From the NCBI GenBank assembly GCA_022824265.1, contig JAJEAG010000010.1, positions 1 through 64,000 on the forward strand: a stretch of 64,000 bases of DNA, given 5' to 3'. This stretch comes from Candidatus Poribacteria bacterium (GTDB lineage: Bacteria; Poribacteria; WGA-4E; WGA-3G). A program made the position numbers and the translations under genes. The stretch's first letter is position 1, and every line of letters starts with the position of its first letter. A model generated the notes under the pieces. That model was given only the letters and a program-made list of their open reading frames with translations, had not been told where the DNA came from and did no database searches. Shown piece after piece: positions 1-8,569 of this stretch.

Positions 1-164
1 TGCGGGTCATATTGCACGCTACAGACAAAGTTGTTGTTCGCAACGATGACTGATACTTGACTGCCTTATGCAGTTTCAAAATATGAAAAATACAAGGGTC
101 CGTCATCTTTCAGACTTGAAACAAGATTTTTCACTTTTCGGCGGTATGTGCCACAATCACTCTG

Positions 165-335
165 CCCCCGTTGTAAAGGGGTGGTTGAGACATCCGCAAG
201 GGTGCGGAAGTTACAACTCTCAACCAAGTGACTGGTAATAGTTTATCACAAACATAAGGAAAAGTCAAGGACTTTTTCAACAATATAGACGTTAGCCGTG
301 TCTACATCCCCGACCTAAAGGAACGGGGTTTTGAC
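165..335 (+). ncRNA. Pseudoknot-capable RNA-like segment with IS200/IS605-type right-end hairpin
   Basis: Four pairings are visible directly. CCCC at 166-169 pairs with GGGG at 178-181. The enclosed loop GTTGTAA (170-176) is perfectly complementary to TTACAAC (211-217). GGTTGAGA (183-190) pairs with TCTCAACC (218-225). TCCGCA (193-198) pairs with TGCGGA (203-208). The second and third pairings cross, which makes a pseudoknot. Downstream, CCCCG (308-312) pairs with CGGGG (324-328) around a small CCT/AGG stem, in the style of IS200/IS605 right ends. TnpB guide (omega) RNAs are known to sit at element right ends and to contain a pseudoknot. No tnpB is visible, so this is at best a remnant or the right end of an element lying mostly outside the window. 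It could instead be an unrelated structured leader. Confidence 0.35.
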
Positions 336-387
336 ACGGAACGTTTGATAACATTAATATTTATAGTAAAATTCGTAATTACTTGGA

Positions 388-498
388 CACTTTGGTAGGT
401 TCGGTTAGGATACCGAACCTGTGTAAAAAGTGCGGTTAGGAAACCTAACCTACCAAGGAGTGTGAACATATTTTTGGATTTCACTATAATTTCGCGGG
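388..498. repeat. Dispersed intergenic repeat, copy 1
   Basis: A segment bounded by GGTAGGTTCGGTT and its near-complement AACCTAACCTACC. It is followed by a tail (GGAGTGTGAAC, then a T-rich run and TTTCACTATA). The same order of elements recurs at about 22004-22112 with GGTAGGTTCGGTTT, CGGTTAGGAAACC, CTACCAGGGAGTGTG and TTTCACTATA. Both copies are intergenic. No transposase is linked to either, so a REP-like or MITE-like element is the best description. Confidence 0.6.
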
Positions 499-589
499 TA
501 CTCTGCCTATTGATTACCATAAATTGATGTGGCCAAGGATACCCGCGTCATACTTTACAATACATTCATAAAAAAGAGGGTATATCAAC

Positions 590-2386
590 GTGTATGCATG
601 GCATCAGGATAAAACTCACAGCAGTTGGGAAGGTGTTTTGGAGAGTTTAAAGCTTTTTGAAAACCAAGTACACGAAATAAAAAAGAAAAAAAAGAACTCT
701 CCCAAACAGGTTCAAACACCCACTTCTTTCTATCAACTCCATAATGATTTGATAGCTGAGACTGAAAAGGTGTTGAGTTCATCTGCTGCAGATATTTCTA
801 TTGATTCAATAAAGGATGTCTTGGATGAATCGTTTGTTGAAGCGATATGGCTATCTCTTGAACAGTATCCTGAAATCGTCCACCATCCAGATATTGAAAA
901 TCTTGATACGGCTGGATCTAAGATCTTTACCCTCTTTACTCCTGATGCACCATCTAAAGTTTCTGAAAGAGAATACCTAAAATCGAAACTAAAAAAACTA
1001 TTTCATCTGTCAGATGAAACGACAGAAAAATTGAATAGGAAACTATCTGTCAGGACTGCCCCACTTAAACATCGGCATAAAATAATGTTGAGTTTGCAGT
1101 CTCGCTTCAACCTAACGTTAGATAATCCTGAAATAGATGCTGATGTTCTCCATCTATTTCAACATCTATATCCTAGTGCTCCACTTGCTGTAGGTGAAGT
1201 TAAACTGATAAAAACTTGTTCAGCATTCTATTTCTGCTTGCCTTCTGAGTTAAAAGAAGTTTCAACCGACATACATACTCAACAAGAATCAGAGGGAACT
1301 GATGCTAATAAAGAACTTCATTACGAAAAAAAACTTGGATACGCACAATTTCTCCGAAAAATATGGCAGGTTGAACCGTTTGCAAATTTTCCAGTATTTG
1401 GCACTTTTAATGCGGAAGACCTTGATTTAACCTTCCGTGAGCAAATTGCACAAGATACAAAACTTACAGTCGATTTGGTAACAACAACCCTTACTCGTAT
1501 GGTTGGTTTCCTACCATTAGGAGAACTTGATAAATACCTAATACACGACACATGGGGACATCAGTGGCAAGAGAGTTTACTTGACTTTGAGGAACTATAT
1601 TCGGAATTATCGCTCTTTAATCGTCACTTATCCTTGTCAGAATCTGCATCTGCTTTAGGTGAAGAAAGTGAATTTGGAGATGCATTTCTCAAAACAGCAT
1701 CTGGTAAAATCCATCTTGATTCAGAGAAACTAACTGAATTTATTGACGCTGAACTCTATGAACGTTCCATCATATCCTTCACTCCGATTCTTGCGGAGAT
1801 GCTGGCGGATGTCGTAGAATATAAGTTTTTAAAACTTCATTCAGAAAAAGCACATCTTATGCCGAGTTCCTCGTTGCTGAAGGAATATCCAAGCAAACTT
1901 GATTTGACTCTTGAGGATCTTCGTAATTGTTTTGAACACGCATCTGAAGCATTTCAAACTTGGGTTGATTCTGATCGAGCAAAAAATAGGATACGTTCTC
2001 AAATCTGCGACAGACTCAACATACCAGATAAAGAATTCATGCATCAAGAATTAGATAATGCACTTGAAAAGGCTGTAGAGATATGTAAGCAACGGCTTGA
2101 TCGATTTTATCAACCCGAATGGTATTGGGTAAAAACATCTGATGACTGTTTGGAACTCAATGCATTCAGTTTTGCGGCACTTAACTTTCTCCGAATTCAT
2201 ACAAAGTTTCTTCAAACCTACGATTCACTCTCACAAATTGATATAGACTATAGTTTTAATGACGCACTTGTTTTGGCAATGGGAACATTTTTTGAAGTTG
2301 ATCCGCAAAGGAATATCTGGTTTCTTGACCAATTTCTAACTGAAGGTTTTCTTCCACGTTGGAGAAAGTTATCTGATGCACTTTGA
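590..2386 (+). CDS. Unrecognised 598-aa protein paired with an AAA+ ATPase
   Basis: I do not recognise this family. The protein is soluble by appearance, with no signal peptide or membrane segment, and mostly helical. It has a short lysine-rich stretch near residue 33 and an acidic, poorly conserved-looking patch near 235. One distinctive motif is HDTWGHQW at residues 319-326, in which two His and an Asp could bind a metal; this is inference. The GTG start at 590 is supported by GAGGG nine bases upstream. The AAA+ gene follows within about 40 bases, so the two are probably cotranscribed and may form a complex in which this protein is the substrate adaptor or effector of the ATPase. Confidence 0.75.
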   Translation: MYAWHQDKTHSSWEGVLESLKLFENQVHEIKKKKKNSPKQVQTPTSFYQLHNDLIAETEKVLSSSAADISIDSIKDVLDESFVEAIWLSLEQYPEIVHHPDIENLDTAGSKIFTLFTPDAPSKVSEREYLKSKLKKLFHLSDETTEKLNRKLSVRTAPLKHRHKIMLSLQSRFNLTLDNPEIDADVLHLFQHLYPSAPLAVGEVKLIKTCSAFYFCLPSELKEVSTDIHTQQESEGTDANKELHYEKKLGYAQFLRKIWQVEPFANFPVFGTFNAEDLDLTFREQIAQDTKLTVDLVTTTLTRMVGFLPLGELDKYLIHDTWGHQWQESLLDFEELYSELSLFNRHLSLSESASALGEESEFGDAFLKTASGKIHLDSEKLTEFIDAELYERSIISFTPILAEMLADVVEYKFLKLHSEKAHLMPSSSLLKEYPSKLDLTLEDLRNCFEHASEAFQTWVDSDRAKNRIRSQICDRLNIPDKEFMHQELDNALEKAVEICKQRLDRFYQPEWYWVKTSDDCLELNAFSFAALNFLRIHTKFLQTYDSLSQIDIDYSFNDALVLAMGTFFEVDPQRNIWFLDQFLTEGFLPRWRKLSDAL

Positions 2387-2428
2387 TGTTGGCAGATTCA
2401 CAACATCCAAAAAACGGAGGGTAAAACA

Positions 2429-4282
2429 ATAGCTATAAAAGACCCTACCTATAAATTCCGTACAGAAGCGGGAATGCTAATTAATTCTGGTACTTCGCGA
2501 AGTATTGTTCTTCACGGTAACATCCATGACCTATTTTTTGTTGAAGACGATGATGATGAGGATTATATTCCGATCGTTCCTTTCCTCACGCGAAGTTGGG
2601 ACATATCAGGCTTTATTCTAATAGTCTATGAATTGAACGGTCCACTTCGTTTCCTACGTGCTAACGACCGCGAAAAAGTGAAAAATGCCTTCAATACATG
2701 GAGAGGTGATACTGAACCTTCAAAAGGTAAAACAACCAGTTTATTCACGCTTGGTGATAGGTATGATGACTCACAGACTAAAACAGGCAAAACCGATGCA
2801 ACTTCTGACGGTATATTTGAAAAATATCTCAACGATGCAATTGGAAGTCCAACATTAGCACTTGAACTGCTGCGTCAATTCTGTCTGATTTCTCGTTCCA
2901 TCAGTCCTCTTGGAAAAAAGTTCCTAAAAGAAAAATTACTTATCATTATTGAAGCAACAGATATGTTGCTTCCTGAAGGGGAAATCCGTACTCTGAATTT
3001 AGCAGACAGACAACGGGTAAGTATAGTTCAGGATTGGATTTCTGATTCTGATTTCATGAAAGGCACAGATACTGTTGTCTTTATTGCAGAATCAAAAAGT
3101 CTGGTGAACTCACGGATCTCTCGCTTACCACAAGTCCTTGATGTAGAAATTCCTTCTCCGCAAGTAGAAGCACGAAGACATTTTATCTCATGGTTCAATA
3201 GAACTCAGAAACCTGCAAATAACGAGTTAAACCTTTGGGGCACACAGTCACAACTTGCAGTATTAACAGCAGGTTTATCCTTACAAGCATTGCGACAACT
3301 GCTCGTATCTGCATGTTATTCTGGTGAAAAACTGCAACCAGATATAGTGATAGAAAAAGTATCTGAGTTTATTCAAGCGCAATTAGGTGAAGATGTCGTT
3401 GAGTTTAAAAAACCTGCACACTCTCTGAAAGATATTGTTGGAAATCAGAAACTAATTGATTTCTTGAGAACACAGATTATTCCTCGCATCACCTCAACTG
3501 GTAAAGATTCTATCTCTGGATTGAGTGTCTGTGGTCCTATCGGAAGTGGAAAGACATTTATCTTTGAAGGTCTCGCTGGTGAACTGGATATTCCTGTTTT
3601 AGTTCTCAAAAATATACGCAGTATGTGGTTTGGGCAAACAGATGTCATCTTTGAACGTTTAAGACGTTTGCTAATGGCTCTCGTAAATGTACTAATCTTT
3701 GTAGATGAGGCAGATACACAGTTTGGTGATGTTGGAAGGGACGCGCATGCAACAGAACGTAGACTCACGGGGAAGATTCAGGCAATGATGTCCGATCCGC
3801 AATTACGCGGTCATATCACATGGTTGTTGATGACAGCACGTATTTACAACCTATCTCCAGACTTGCGTCGAGAGGGTAGGGTTGGAGACATCGTGATACC
3901 TGTCCTTGATCCGACTGGTGAAGACCGTAAAACTTTTCTACAGTGGACACTAAGAAACGTATACAGTGGCGAAATTCCGGAGGGAGAATTTGAGCTTCTT
4001 CTGGCGCATATTGAAGGGTATTCTGCAGCCAGCTTCGCATCTCTCCGTGCTGACCTTGAAGCTGCCAAGAACCGCAATGGTGAGTTATCCGTTGACGAAA
4101 TCATAGATGTAATTTCAGATAGAATTCTGCCAAACATCGGTCCAATTCGTAAGTATCAAACCTTGCAAGCCTACCTAAACTGCACGCGTAAGTCACTACT
4201 TCCAGGGGACTATTCCAATGAAATTCGTGATTCATGGCTGAAAGAGCTTGCGCAGCTTGAAGCCCTGGGGGTAAGAGGATAA
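2429..4282 (+). CDS. AAA+ ATPase with a degenerate first ATPase domain, probable ATA start
   Basis: Classical-type AAA+ ATPase of about 617 residues counted from the ATA at 2429. The second domain has Walker A GPIGSGKT (369-376), Walker B VLIFVDEAD (Asp426, Glu427), a sensor-1-like segment LLMTARI and an arginine-finger region LRREGRVGD. The first half resembles a degenerate ATPase fold: an HGNIHDLF segment near residue 30 where a P-loop would be, an LLIIIEATD strand near 170, and a VVFIAES strand. The first ATG is at 2474, but GGAGGG (2416-2421) is correctly spaced only for the in-frame ATA, and the 15 extra codons read naturally into the following sequence. It lies downstream of the unknown 598-aa gene and its partner function is unknown. 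Confidence 0.85.
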   Translation: MAIKDPTYKFRTEAGMLINSGTSRSIVLHGNIHDLFFVEDDDDEDYIPIVPFLTRSWDISGFILIVYELNGPLRFLRANDREKVKNAFNTWRGDTEPSKGKTTSLFTLGDRYDDSQTKTGKTDATSDGIFEKYLNDAIGSPTLALELLRQFCLISRSISPLGKKFLKEKLLIIIEATDMLLPEGEIRTLNLADRQRVSIVQDWISDSDFMKGTDTVVFIAESKSLVNSRISRLPQVLDVEIPSPQVEARRHFISWFNRTQKPANNELNLWGTQSQLAVLTAGLSLQALRQLLVSACYSGEKLQPDIVIEKVSEFIQAQLGEDVVEFKKPAHSLKDIVGNQKLIDFLRTQIIPRITSTGKDSISGLSVCGPIGSGKTFIFEGLAGELDIPVLVLKNIRSMWFGQTDVIFERLRRLLMALVNVLIFVDEADTQFGDVGRDAHATERRLTGKIQAMMSDPQLRGHITWLLMTARIYNLSPDLRREGRVGDIVIPVLDPTGEDRKTFLQWTLRNVYSGEIPEGEFELLLAHIEGYSAASFASLRADLEAAKNRNGELSVDEIIDVISDRILPNIGPIRKYQTLQAYLNCTRKSLLPGDYSNEIRDSWLKELAQLEALGVRG

Positions 4283-4435
4283 GCAGTCAATTTTTACCAT
4301 TTGCAGCCAAAACAAGACAATGGATATTTTGTTAAAATTTGCTATTTTTGGAGTATTTTCGCAAATGATCCGATGATATTTTGATTTTGTAATATAAAAC
4401 AATCAATTTTTGCATGTTAGCAGCAAGAATTGCAT

Positions 4436-5587
4436 TTACTGTGTGAGATCAATAACCTTCCCAGTTGCAGCAGAACGGTAACCAGCACAAATAATCTCAA
4501 CGGAATGTGCTGCAAATTCAGCGTTCATCTCACTTTCCACTTCATTTTCAATACAATCAATAAATGCACTAAATTCTCGTTGTCCATCATTCCCACTATT
4601 TACATCTATCCAATGTTGTTTTGGTGTCATCCCTATTTCTGATTGTGTGCTGCTCCACATTCCCATTGGATCAAGTGGATGGGGTGTCGGAGGTTCAAAT
4701 GCCGGTCCTGCAGCGAACACCTCAAGTCTGTTAGCAGAAGCATCAAAGGTCAAAGTTGCATCCGTGCCAATGAGATGTACTTTTCGCACACCACCTTGGG
4801 CATGACTTTTCCAACCGTAACGTCCTGCAGCAATCGTTGCAGTAATATCGTCTTCTAATGTAAGAACTAAAGCACCAAAATCTTCTACATCGCAACTGTG
4901 ATGTTCTTTGAAGAAGTAATTTGCTGTTCCGCCAAACACACGTTCTACACGTTTACTTGTAAGCCAGTTCACCATTGACACAGCATAAACACCGATGTCA
5001 AACATCTCAGGTTTCGCTTCGACAAAACTATACCTTGCTAATGTCGGTTTCTGTTTGCGTTTTTTCCCAACAGGGGCACTTCCCGGATGACCCTTTGCAA
5101 ACATCACATCACAGTGTATAGCCTTTAGTTCACCGATACCACCACTGTCTAATGCTTGTTTGACAGTCCGTGCCCACGAACTATTGATATTGCTAAACAT
5201 CTGTGTTCGCACACCACTGCTTTCAACAGCATCTACAATCTGTTGAGCATCTTCACCATTGAGTGCCATAGGTTTATCAAGATATACGTGCTTTCCAGCT
5301 TCAGCACACTTAGCACCGACACGTCCACGTCGTTCTACATCGGTACATAAACTTACAATATGTACATCATCACGTGCTAATGCCACATCAAGGTCAGATA
5401 TATATGGTAAATTCAACGATTTTGCAAGGGAACGTGCCAATGTGATTCGTTCCGTAGGAGCATCTAATTCATCAGCAAATCCGATGAGATTGCAACGTGG
5501 ATCATTGGCAAAAAGTGGGGCATAGTTTTCTTGATGCGTACGGTATCCACCGAGTAGTAGCACGCCATATTTTTTTTTATTTTCCAT
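4436..5587 (-). CDS. Gfo/Idh/MocA family NAD(P)-dependent oxidoreductase
   Basis: A 383-aa cytosolic oxidoreductase. The N-terminal Rossmann domain runs from residue 8 (GVLLLGGYRTH) to about 125 and contains YLDKPMA, the family's EKP-type motif with the catalytic Lys. The C-terminal domain has the FDIGVYAVSM helix where the family usually has a D-x-G-x-H type motif. It is expected to oxidise or reduce a sugar or cyclitol, but the substrate cannot be told. The ATG at 5587 has GGAGG in the overlapping end of the upstream gene, only two bases away, so translation is probably coupled with the 147-aa partner. Confidence 0.85.
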   Translation of the reverse strand: MENKKKYGVLLLGGYRTHQENYAPLFANDPRCNLIGFADELDAPTERITLARSLAKSLNLPYISDLDVALARDDVHIVSLCTDVERRGRVGAKCAEAGKHVYLDKPMALNGEDAQQIVDAVESSGVRTQMFSNINSSWARTVKQALDSGGIGELKAIHCDVMFAKGHPGSAPVGKKRKQKPTLARYSFVEAKPEMFDIGVYAVSMVNWLTSKRVERVFGGTANYFFKEHHSCDVEDFGALVLTLEDDITATIAAGRYGWKSHAQGGVRKVHLIGTDATLTFDASANRLEVFAAGPAFEPPTPHPLDPMGMWSSTQSEIGMTPKQHWIDVNSGNDGQREFSAFIDCIENEVESEMNAEFAAHSVEIICAGYRSAATGKVIDLTQ

Positions 5588-5589
5588 TT

Positions 5590-6033
5590 TTATCCCTCCA
5601 CCGAAATTGGTTGACCGGTAGAAAGTGCCTCAGCAAGGACATCTGAAAGTTCTCCAGACGATGTAAATTCAGGTGGAGTTCCACCCATATAATGTCTGCC
5701 AATTGGCGTTTCGTAATAAATAACACCCTTATTACCTACCAACATGAGATCAATCGCTGTTTCGGAATCAACCCGATTGACACTTAACACCGCCATCTGT
5801 CCACCATCATATTGCACCATGACCGTAATCTGAGTTGCATCCGCATCCCCTTGTGCATAAACACATTGTGGTTTAGATGGTATCCATCCATTTGAAAGGG
5901 ATACAATCTCAGCAGCAGGATGCAACAGGTTCATTGTTTCATTTACGATGTGTAGCACACACCGTAAAAACACAGGACTCCCAATTCTATCTTTTTCAAT
6001 AACGGAATCTACGGACTTTTTAATTAATTCCAT
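5590..6033 (-). CDS. Stand-alone Gfo/Idh/MocA C-terminal-domain-like protein
   Basis: A 147-aa protein with no Rossmann dinucleotide motif. Its sequence pattern, with LLHPAAEIVS, TVMVQYDGGQMAVLSV and LVGNKGVIYYE, is the kind of beta-sheet segment found in the C-terminal half of Gfo/Idh/MocA proteins. It precedes a full-length member of that family on the same strand with two bases between stop and start. It may be a regulatory or substrate-binding subunit of the enzyme, or what is left of a second oxidoreductase. The ATG at 6033 is supported by AAAGGA six bases upstream. The family call rests on pattern memory only. Confidence 0.6.
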   Translation of the reverse strand: MELIKKSVDSVIEKDRIGSPVFLRCVLHIVNETMNLLHPAAEIVSLSNGWIPSKPQCVYAQGDADATQITVMVQYDGGQMAVLSVNRVDSETAIDLMLVGNKGVIYYETPIGRHYMGGTPPEFTSSGELSDVLAEALSTGQPISVEG

Positions 6034-6174
6034 TTAATTTCCTTTCAAATTCTGTATCAGAATATGTTTGACGAATCTGCATCTATATGTTATATTCTAC
6101 ACAATTGTTTTGTCAGTAATTAGAACCAAATAATCTGAAATCCTATATTGAATCTACACTTGTGGAGGATAACT

Positions 6175-6540
6175 ATGCCAATAAAAACACTTCAAGAACT
6201 TCTCGCTGAGGCAAAAGCCAATGTCGGACATATTTCACCAGACGAACTCATGGAAGCAGGGGATTCTGTTATTTTATTAGATGTCCGTGACGAACCAGAC
6301 TACGATGAAGAACATTTACCGAATGCCGTTTCTCTCCCACGTGGATACATTGAACTTGATATTGATGAGACCGTCACAGATGAAAACACACATATTGTTA
6401 CCTATTGTGGTGGTGGAACACGTGCGACACTATCGGCACATACATTAAGAAATATGGGTTATGAAAATGTATCAGTTTTGACAGGCGGTTTTCGAGGTTG
6501 GAAAGCTGCTGAACTACCAACCGAAAAAGCTGATGATTAA
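6175..6540 (+). CDS. Single-domain rhodanese-like protein
   Basis: A 121-aa cytosolic rhodanese domain. It has VILLDVRDEPDYDEEHLPNA, the typical entry motif, and a catalytic loop CGGGTRA with Cys in the sulfur-accepting position. The family transfers sulfane sulfur through a persulfide on this Cys; acceptors vary and the partner here is unknown. The ATG at 6175 is chosen over an in-frame TTG at 6148 because GGAGG lies directly before it. It stands alone between a divergent oxidoreductase pair and a solute-binding protein. Confidence 0.85.
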   Translation: MPIKTLQELLAEAKANVGHISPDELMEAGDSVILLDVRDEPDYDEEHLPNAVSLPRGYIELDIDETVTDENTHIVTYCGGGTRATLSAHTLRNMGYENVSVLTGGFRGWKAAELPTEKADD

Positions 6541-6658
6541 TTCTCACAATAGCAAATTAGCATTAATTGGAGCACATGTCAATATTTGAATTCCTATGTC
6601 TTATGGATAATGCATTTCAGAAATGCAATCGTCCATTCATCATATAGAAGGAAAATTA

Positions 6659-7726
6659 ATGGAGAAAAGTATGAAACATTTTTCTGTTTTTAGTTTAGGT
6701 TTAAAGAAACATCAAATGTTATTCTTTATTATAGGAATTGCACTAATTGTTGGTTGTGATGGAGGAAAGGAACAGCTGAACGTCTTTACATGGTCAGGAT
6801 ATGTCAGTGATGATATTCGTAAGGGATTTGAAACAGAATACGGGGTGAATGTTATTGTTGACACATACGCTAACAACGAAGACCTACTCGCAAAACTTCA
6901 AGCAGGGGCAACAGGTTACGATATTATTATGCCATCTGACTATATGGTATCTATTATGATTAAGGAAAATCTGTTAGCGGAATTGAATCGTGATAATATA
7001 CCAAACCTGCAAAACATCAATTCCCTATTTCTTAATAAATACTTTGATCCTAATAATACCTATTCCGTTCCATATACCTTTGGCACCGCCGGTATTGCAT
7101 ACGATTCATCTGTAGTTAATCCCGCACCTGATAGTTGGTCTGTGTTTTGGGATGAAAAATATAAAAACCAATTCAGTATGCTTGATGACCAACGTGAAAC
7201 ACTCGGTGCCACGTTAAAATTACTTGGATATAGTCTCAATACAAATGATCCTGAGGAATTAGAACAGGCAAAGAATAAGTTAATTGCACAAAGACCGCTC
7301 GTAAAGCAGTATAAAAGTGAAGCGGAAGAACTTCTCATCGCAGGAGATGTTGCAATGGCACACTGCTGGAGTGGTGATGCCTTCCGTGCTGCTGATGTGC
7401 GTCCTTCCATCCGTTATGTTATCCCAAAAGAGGGATCAAGCCAATTTATAGATACTGTGTGTATTCCAAAATCCGCCCCACATAAGGACCTTGCTGAAAA
7501 GTTTATCAATTACCTATTGCGACCTGAAGTCAATGCTAAAATTACAGAGTTTACCAAATATGGCACATGTGTTCCTGATGCTAAGAATCACTTACCAAAG
7601 GAACTGCAAAAGCACGAATTCATCTATCCACCTGCCGAGATTATGGAGTCACTTGAATGGTTGATTGACCAAGGTGATTTTACAAAACAATATAGTCGTG
7701 CATGGGATGAAGTCAAAGCCAAATAA
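6659..7726 (+). CDS. Polyamine-type (PotD/PotF-like) substrate-binding lipoprotein
   Basis: A 355-aa extracytoplasmic solute-binding lipoprotein. A hydrophobic N-terminal helix ends in a lipobox (IALIVGC). The mature part begins LNVFTWSGYVSDDI and continues with KLQAGATGYDIIMPSDYM, typical of the spermidine/putrescine-binding group, followed by WSGDAFRAA and a C-terminal YSRAWDEVKA tail. It would deliver polyamines or related cations to an ABC transporter, but no permease or ATPase gene adjoins it, so it may serve a transporter encoded elsewhere. AAGGA six bases before the ATG at 6659 supports this start; an ATG at 6671 is also possible. Confidence 0.85.
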   Translation: MEKSMKHFSVFSLGLKKHQMLFFIIGIALIVGCDGGKEQLNVFTWSGYVSDDIRKGFETEYGVNVIVDTYANNEDLLAKLQAGATGYDIIMPSDYMVSIMIKENLLAELNRDNIPNLQNINSLFLNKYFDPNNTYSVPYTFGTAGIAYDSSVVNPAPDSWSVFWDEKYKNQFSMLDDQRETLGATLKLLGYSLNTNDPEELEQAKNKLIAQRPLVKQYKSEAEELLIAGDVAMAHCWSGDAFRAADVRPSIRYVIPKEGSSQFIDTVCIPKSAPHKDLAEKFINYLLRPEVNAKITEFTKYGTCVPDAKNHLPKELQKHEFIYPPAEIMESLEWLIDQGDFTKQYSRAWDEVKAK

Positions 7727-7877
7727 TGCAATATCAGATAACCTTGATTGCCAAACTAAATTGACTGTTGTATCTTCATCTATATTCATTCCCTTAATCA
7801 ACACCCAAAAAATTGACCACACATTTCTTTAAATTACACCATTTCGATTAACAAGGCATCATTTATCTGTTGATTTC

Positions 7878-7966
7878 CTGTAAGAGCGTCCGGGAGATCG
7901 CTCCTACAAGTGTCTTTGGTCGCTATTGATAGGTTTTGGTTGCGATTCGGAGATCGCTCCTACAAA
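7878..7966. repeat. GGAGATCGCTCCTACA-type intergenic repeat, two units
   Basis: Two units share GGAGATCGCTCCTACAA, ending near 7908 and 7966. Related units lie at 12737-12784, 13755-13882 and 28414-28476, some inverted, and all are in gaps between genes. Paired units can form hairpins (GTAGGAGCGATCTCC against GGAGATCGCTCCTAC). This is the behaviour of a REP-like or MITE-like family with no coding capacity. Confidence 0.65.
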
Positions 7967-8173
7967 TAAGTGTATCGTTATACCAATTCTAATAATTGTT
8001 ATCCCATTACTGGATTCAACCATTGTTGTTTTCTGACCACTGAAAACTGAAACATATATCAAATATATTGGATATATATTGTTATCAAAATCAATAACAC
8101 TACACAACCAAACGACCATCAAGTATAATATAACCCAACATTCAACACATAACGGACAAAATGGAGGAGCGCA

Positions 8174-8317
8174 ATGAAAATCAGCCAAATCCAAAAACGA
8201 AATCTTCAAATAAATTACATAATACTTCTGCAATGCGATGATAACATACCAAATACAAAAACCGAAAAAACGGATAAAAAAAACTTGCTTTTAGTTGTTT
8301 TTTTTAATTTCCCGTGA
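8174..8317 (+). CDS. Possible 47-aa small protein
   Basis: The ATG at 8174 is preceded at good spacing by GGAGGAG, and the frame stays open for 47 codons, ending inside the first arm of an A/T-rich inverted repeat. The peptide starts MKISQIQKRN, which echoes the start of the downstream membrane protein (MKIRQTL), and the DNA around both starts is alike. It has no recognisable domain. It could be a decayed 5' copy of the downstream gene rather than a functional gene. Confidence 0.2.
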   Translation: MKISQIQKRNLQINYIILLQCDDNIPNTKTEKTDKKNLLLVVFFNFP

Positions 8318-8411
8318 ATAAAAAAACAGACTTAAACCCTTATCACTACAGGGTTGAGGACACTTAGCCAAAAATATAAAAAAAACAACTAAAAAACAAC
8401 TAAAAACAACT
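8289..8411. repeat. 17-bp perfect inverted repeat with tandem ACAACT motif
   Basis: TTTTAGTTGTTTTTTTT at 8289-8305 is the exact complement of 8378-8394, with 72 bases between the arms. The second arm continues as a short tandem run with AAAACAACT at 8382, 8393 and 8403. A transcript through it could form a long A-U helix, or the arms could be ends of a small non-coding element. No flanking target duplication was identified. Confidence 0.55.
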
Positions 8412-8569
8412 AAATGAGGATTAAGTTATAAAATTTATTGCCATTTGAAACAGCCCAGAGGGGCGAAATGTGTATAAATTCTAACTTGTCTGGATGTTAG
8501 ACGTTTTCACAACATCCTACGAGAAGTTTCAAAACTGTCCAAACTATAGTATATTTTAGGAGGAATGTT

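Larger units (their letters stand above)
1..589. other. Gene-poor left end of the window
   Basis: No recognisable protein gene lies here. A short frame at 3-53 that is open from the window edge could be the last 16 codons of a gene outside the window, but there is nothing to identify it. A 56-codon frame at 68-238 overlaps the structured segment described separately and resembles nothing I know. The stretch also holds a pseudoknot-capable segment (165-225), a right-end-like hairpin (308-328) and a dispersed repeat (388-498). An 8-bp perfect inverted repeat (493-500 with 540-547, CGCGGGTA and its complement) sits just before the first gene and may be part of that gene's leader. Confidence 0.5.
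7727..8569. other. 840-base intergenic stretch with repeats
   Basis: No firm gene is visible. The left part holds two units of the GGAGATCGCTCCTACA-type repeat. A 47-codon frame and a long A/T-rich inverted repeat occupy 8174-8411 and are listed separately. The last 150 bases lead into the membrane-protein gene and include AGGAGG at its start. An apparent 109-codon frame on the minus strand at 7904-8233 runs through the repeat and is not credible. Confidence 0.6.

Noticed and set aside
1-238. A tnpB 3' end overlapping the RNA-like segment
   Set aside because: None of the plus-strand frames carries the RuvC or zinc-ribbon motifs expected at the end of TnpB.
302-520. A 72-codon minus-strand frame through the left repeat
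   Set aside because: It runs across the dispersed repeat and the right-end hairpin, with no ribosome site or recognisable protein character.
7904-8233. A 109-codon minus-strand frame before the membrane-protein gene
   Set aside because: Its 3' part is the repeat family and the rest looks like random AT-rich translation without a ribosome site.
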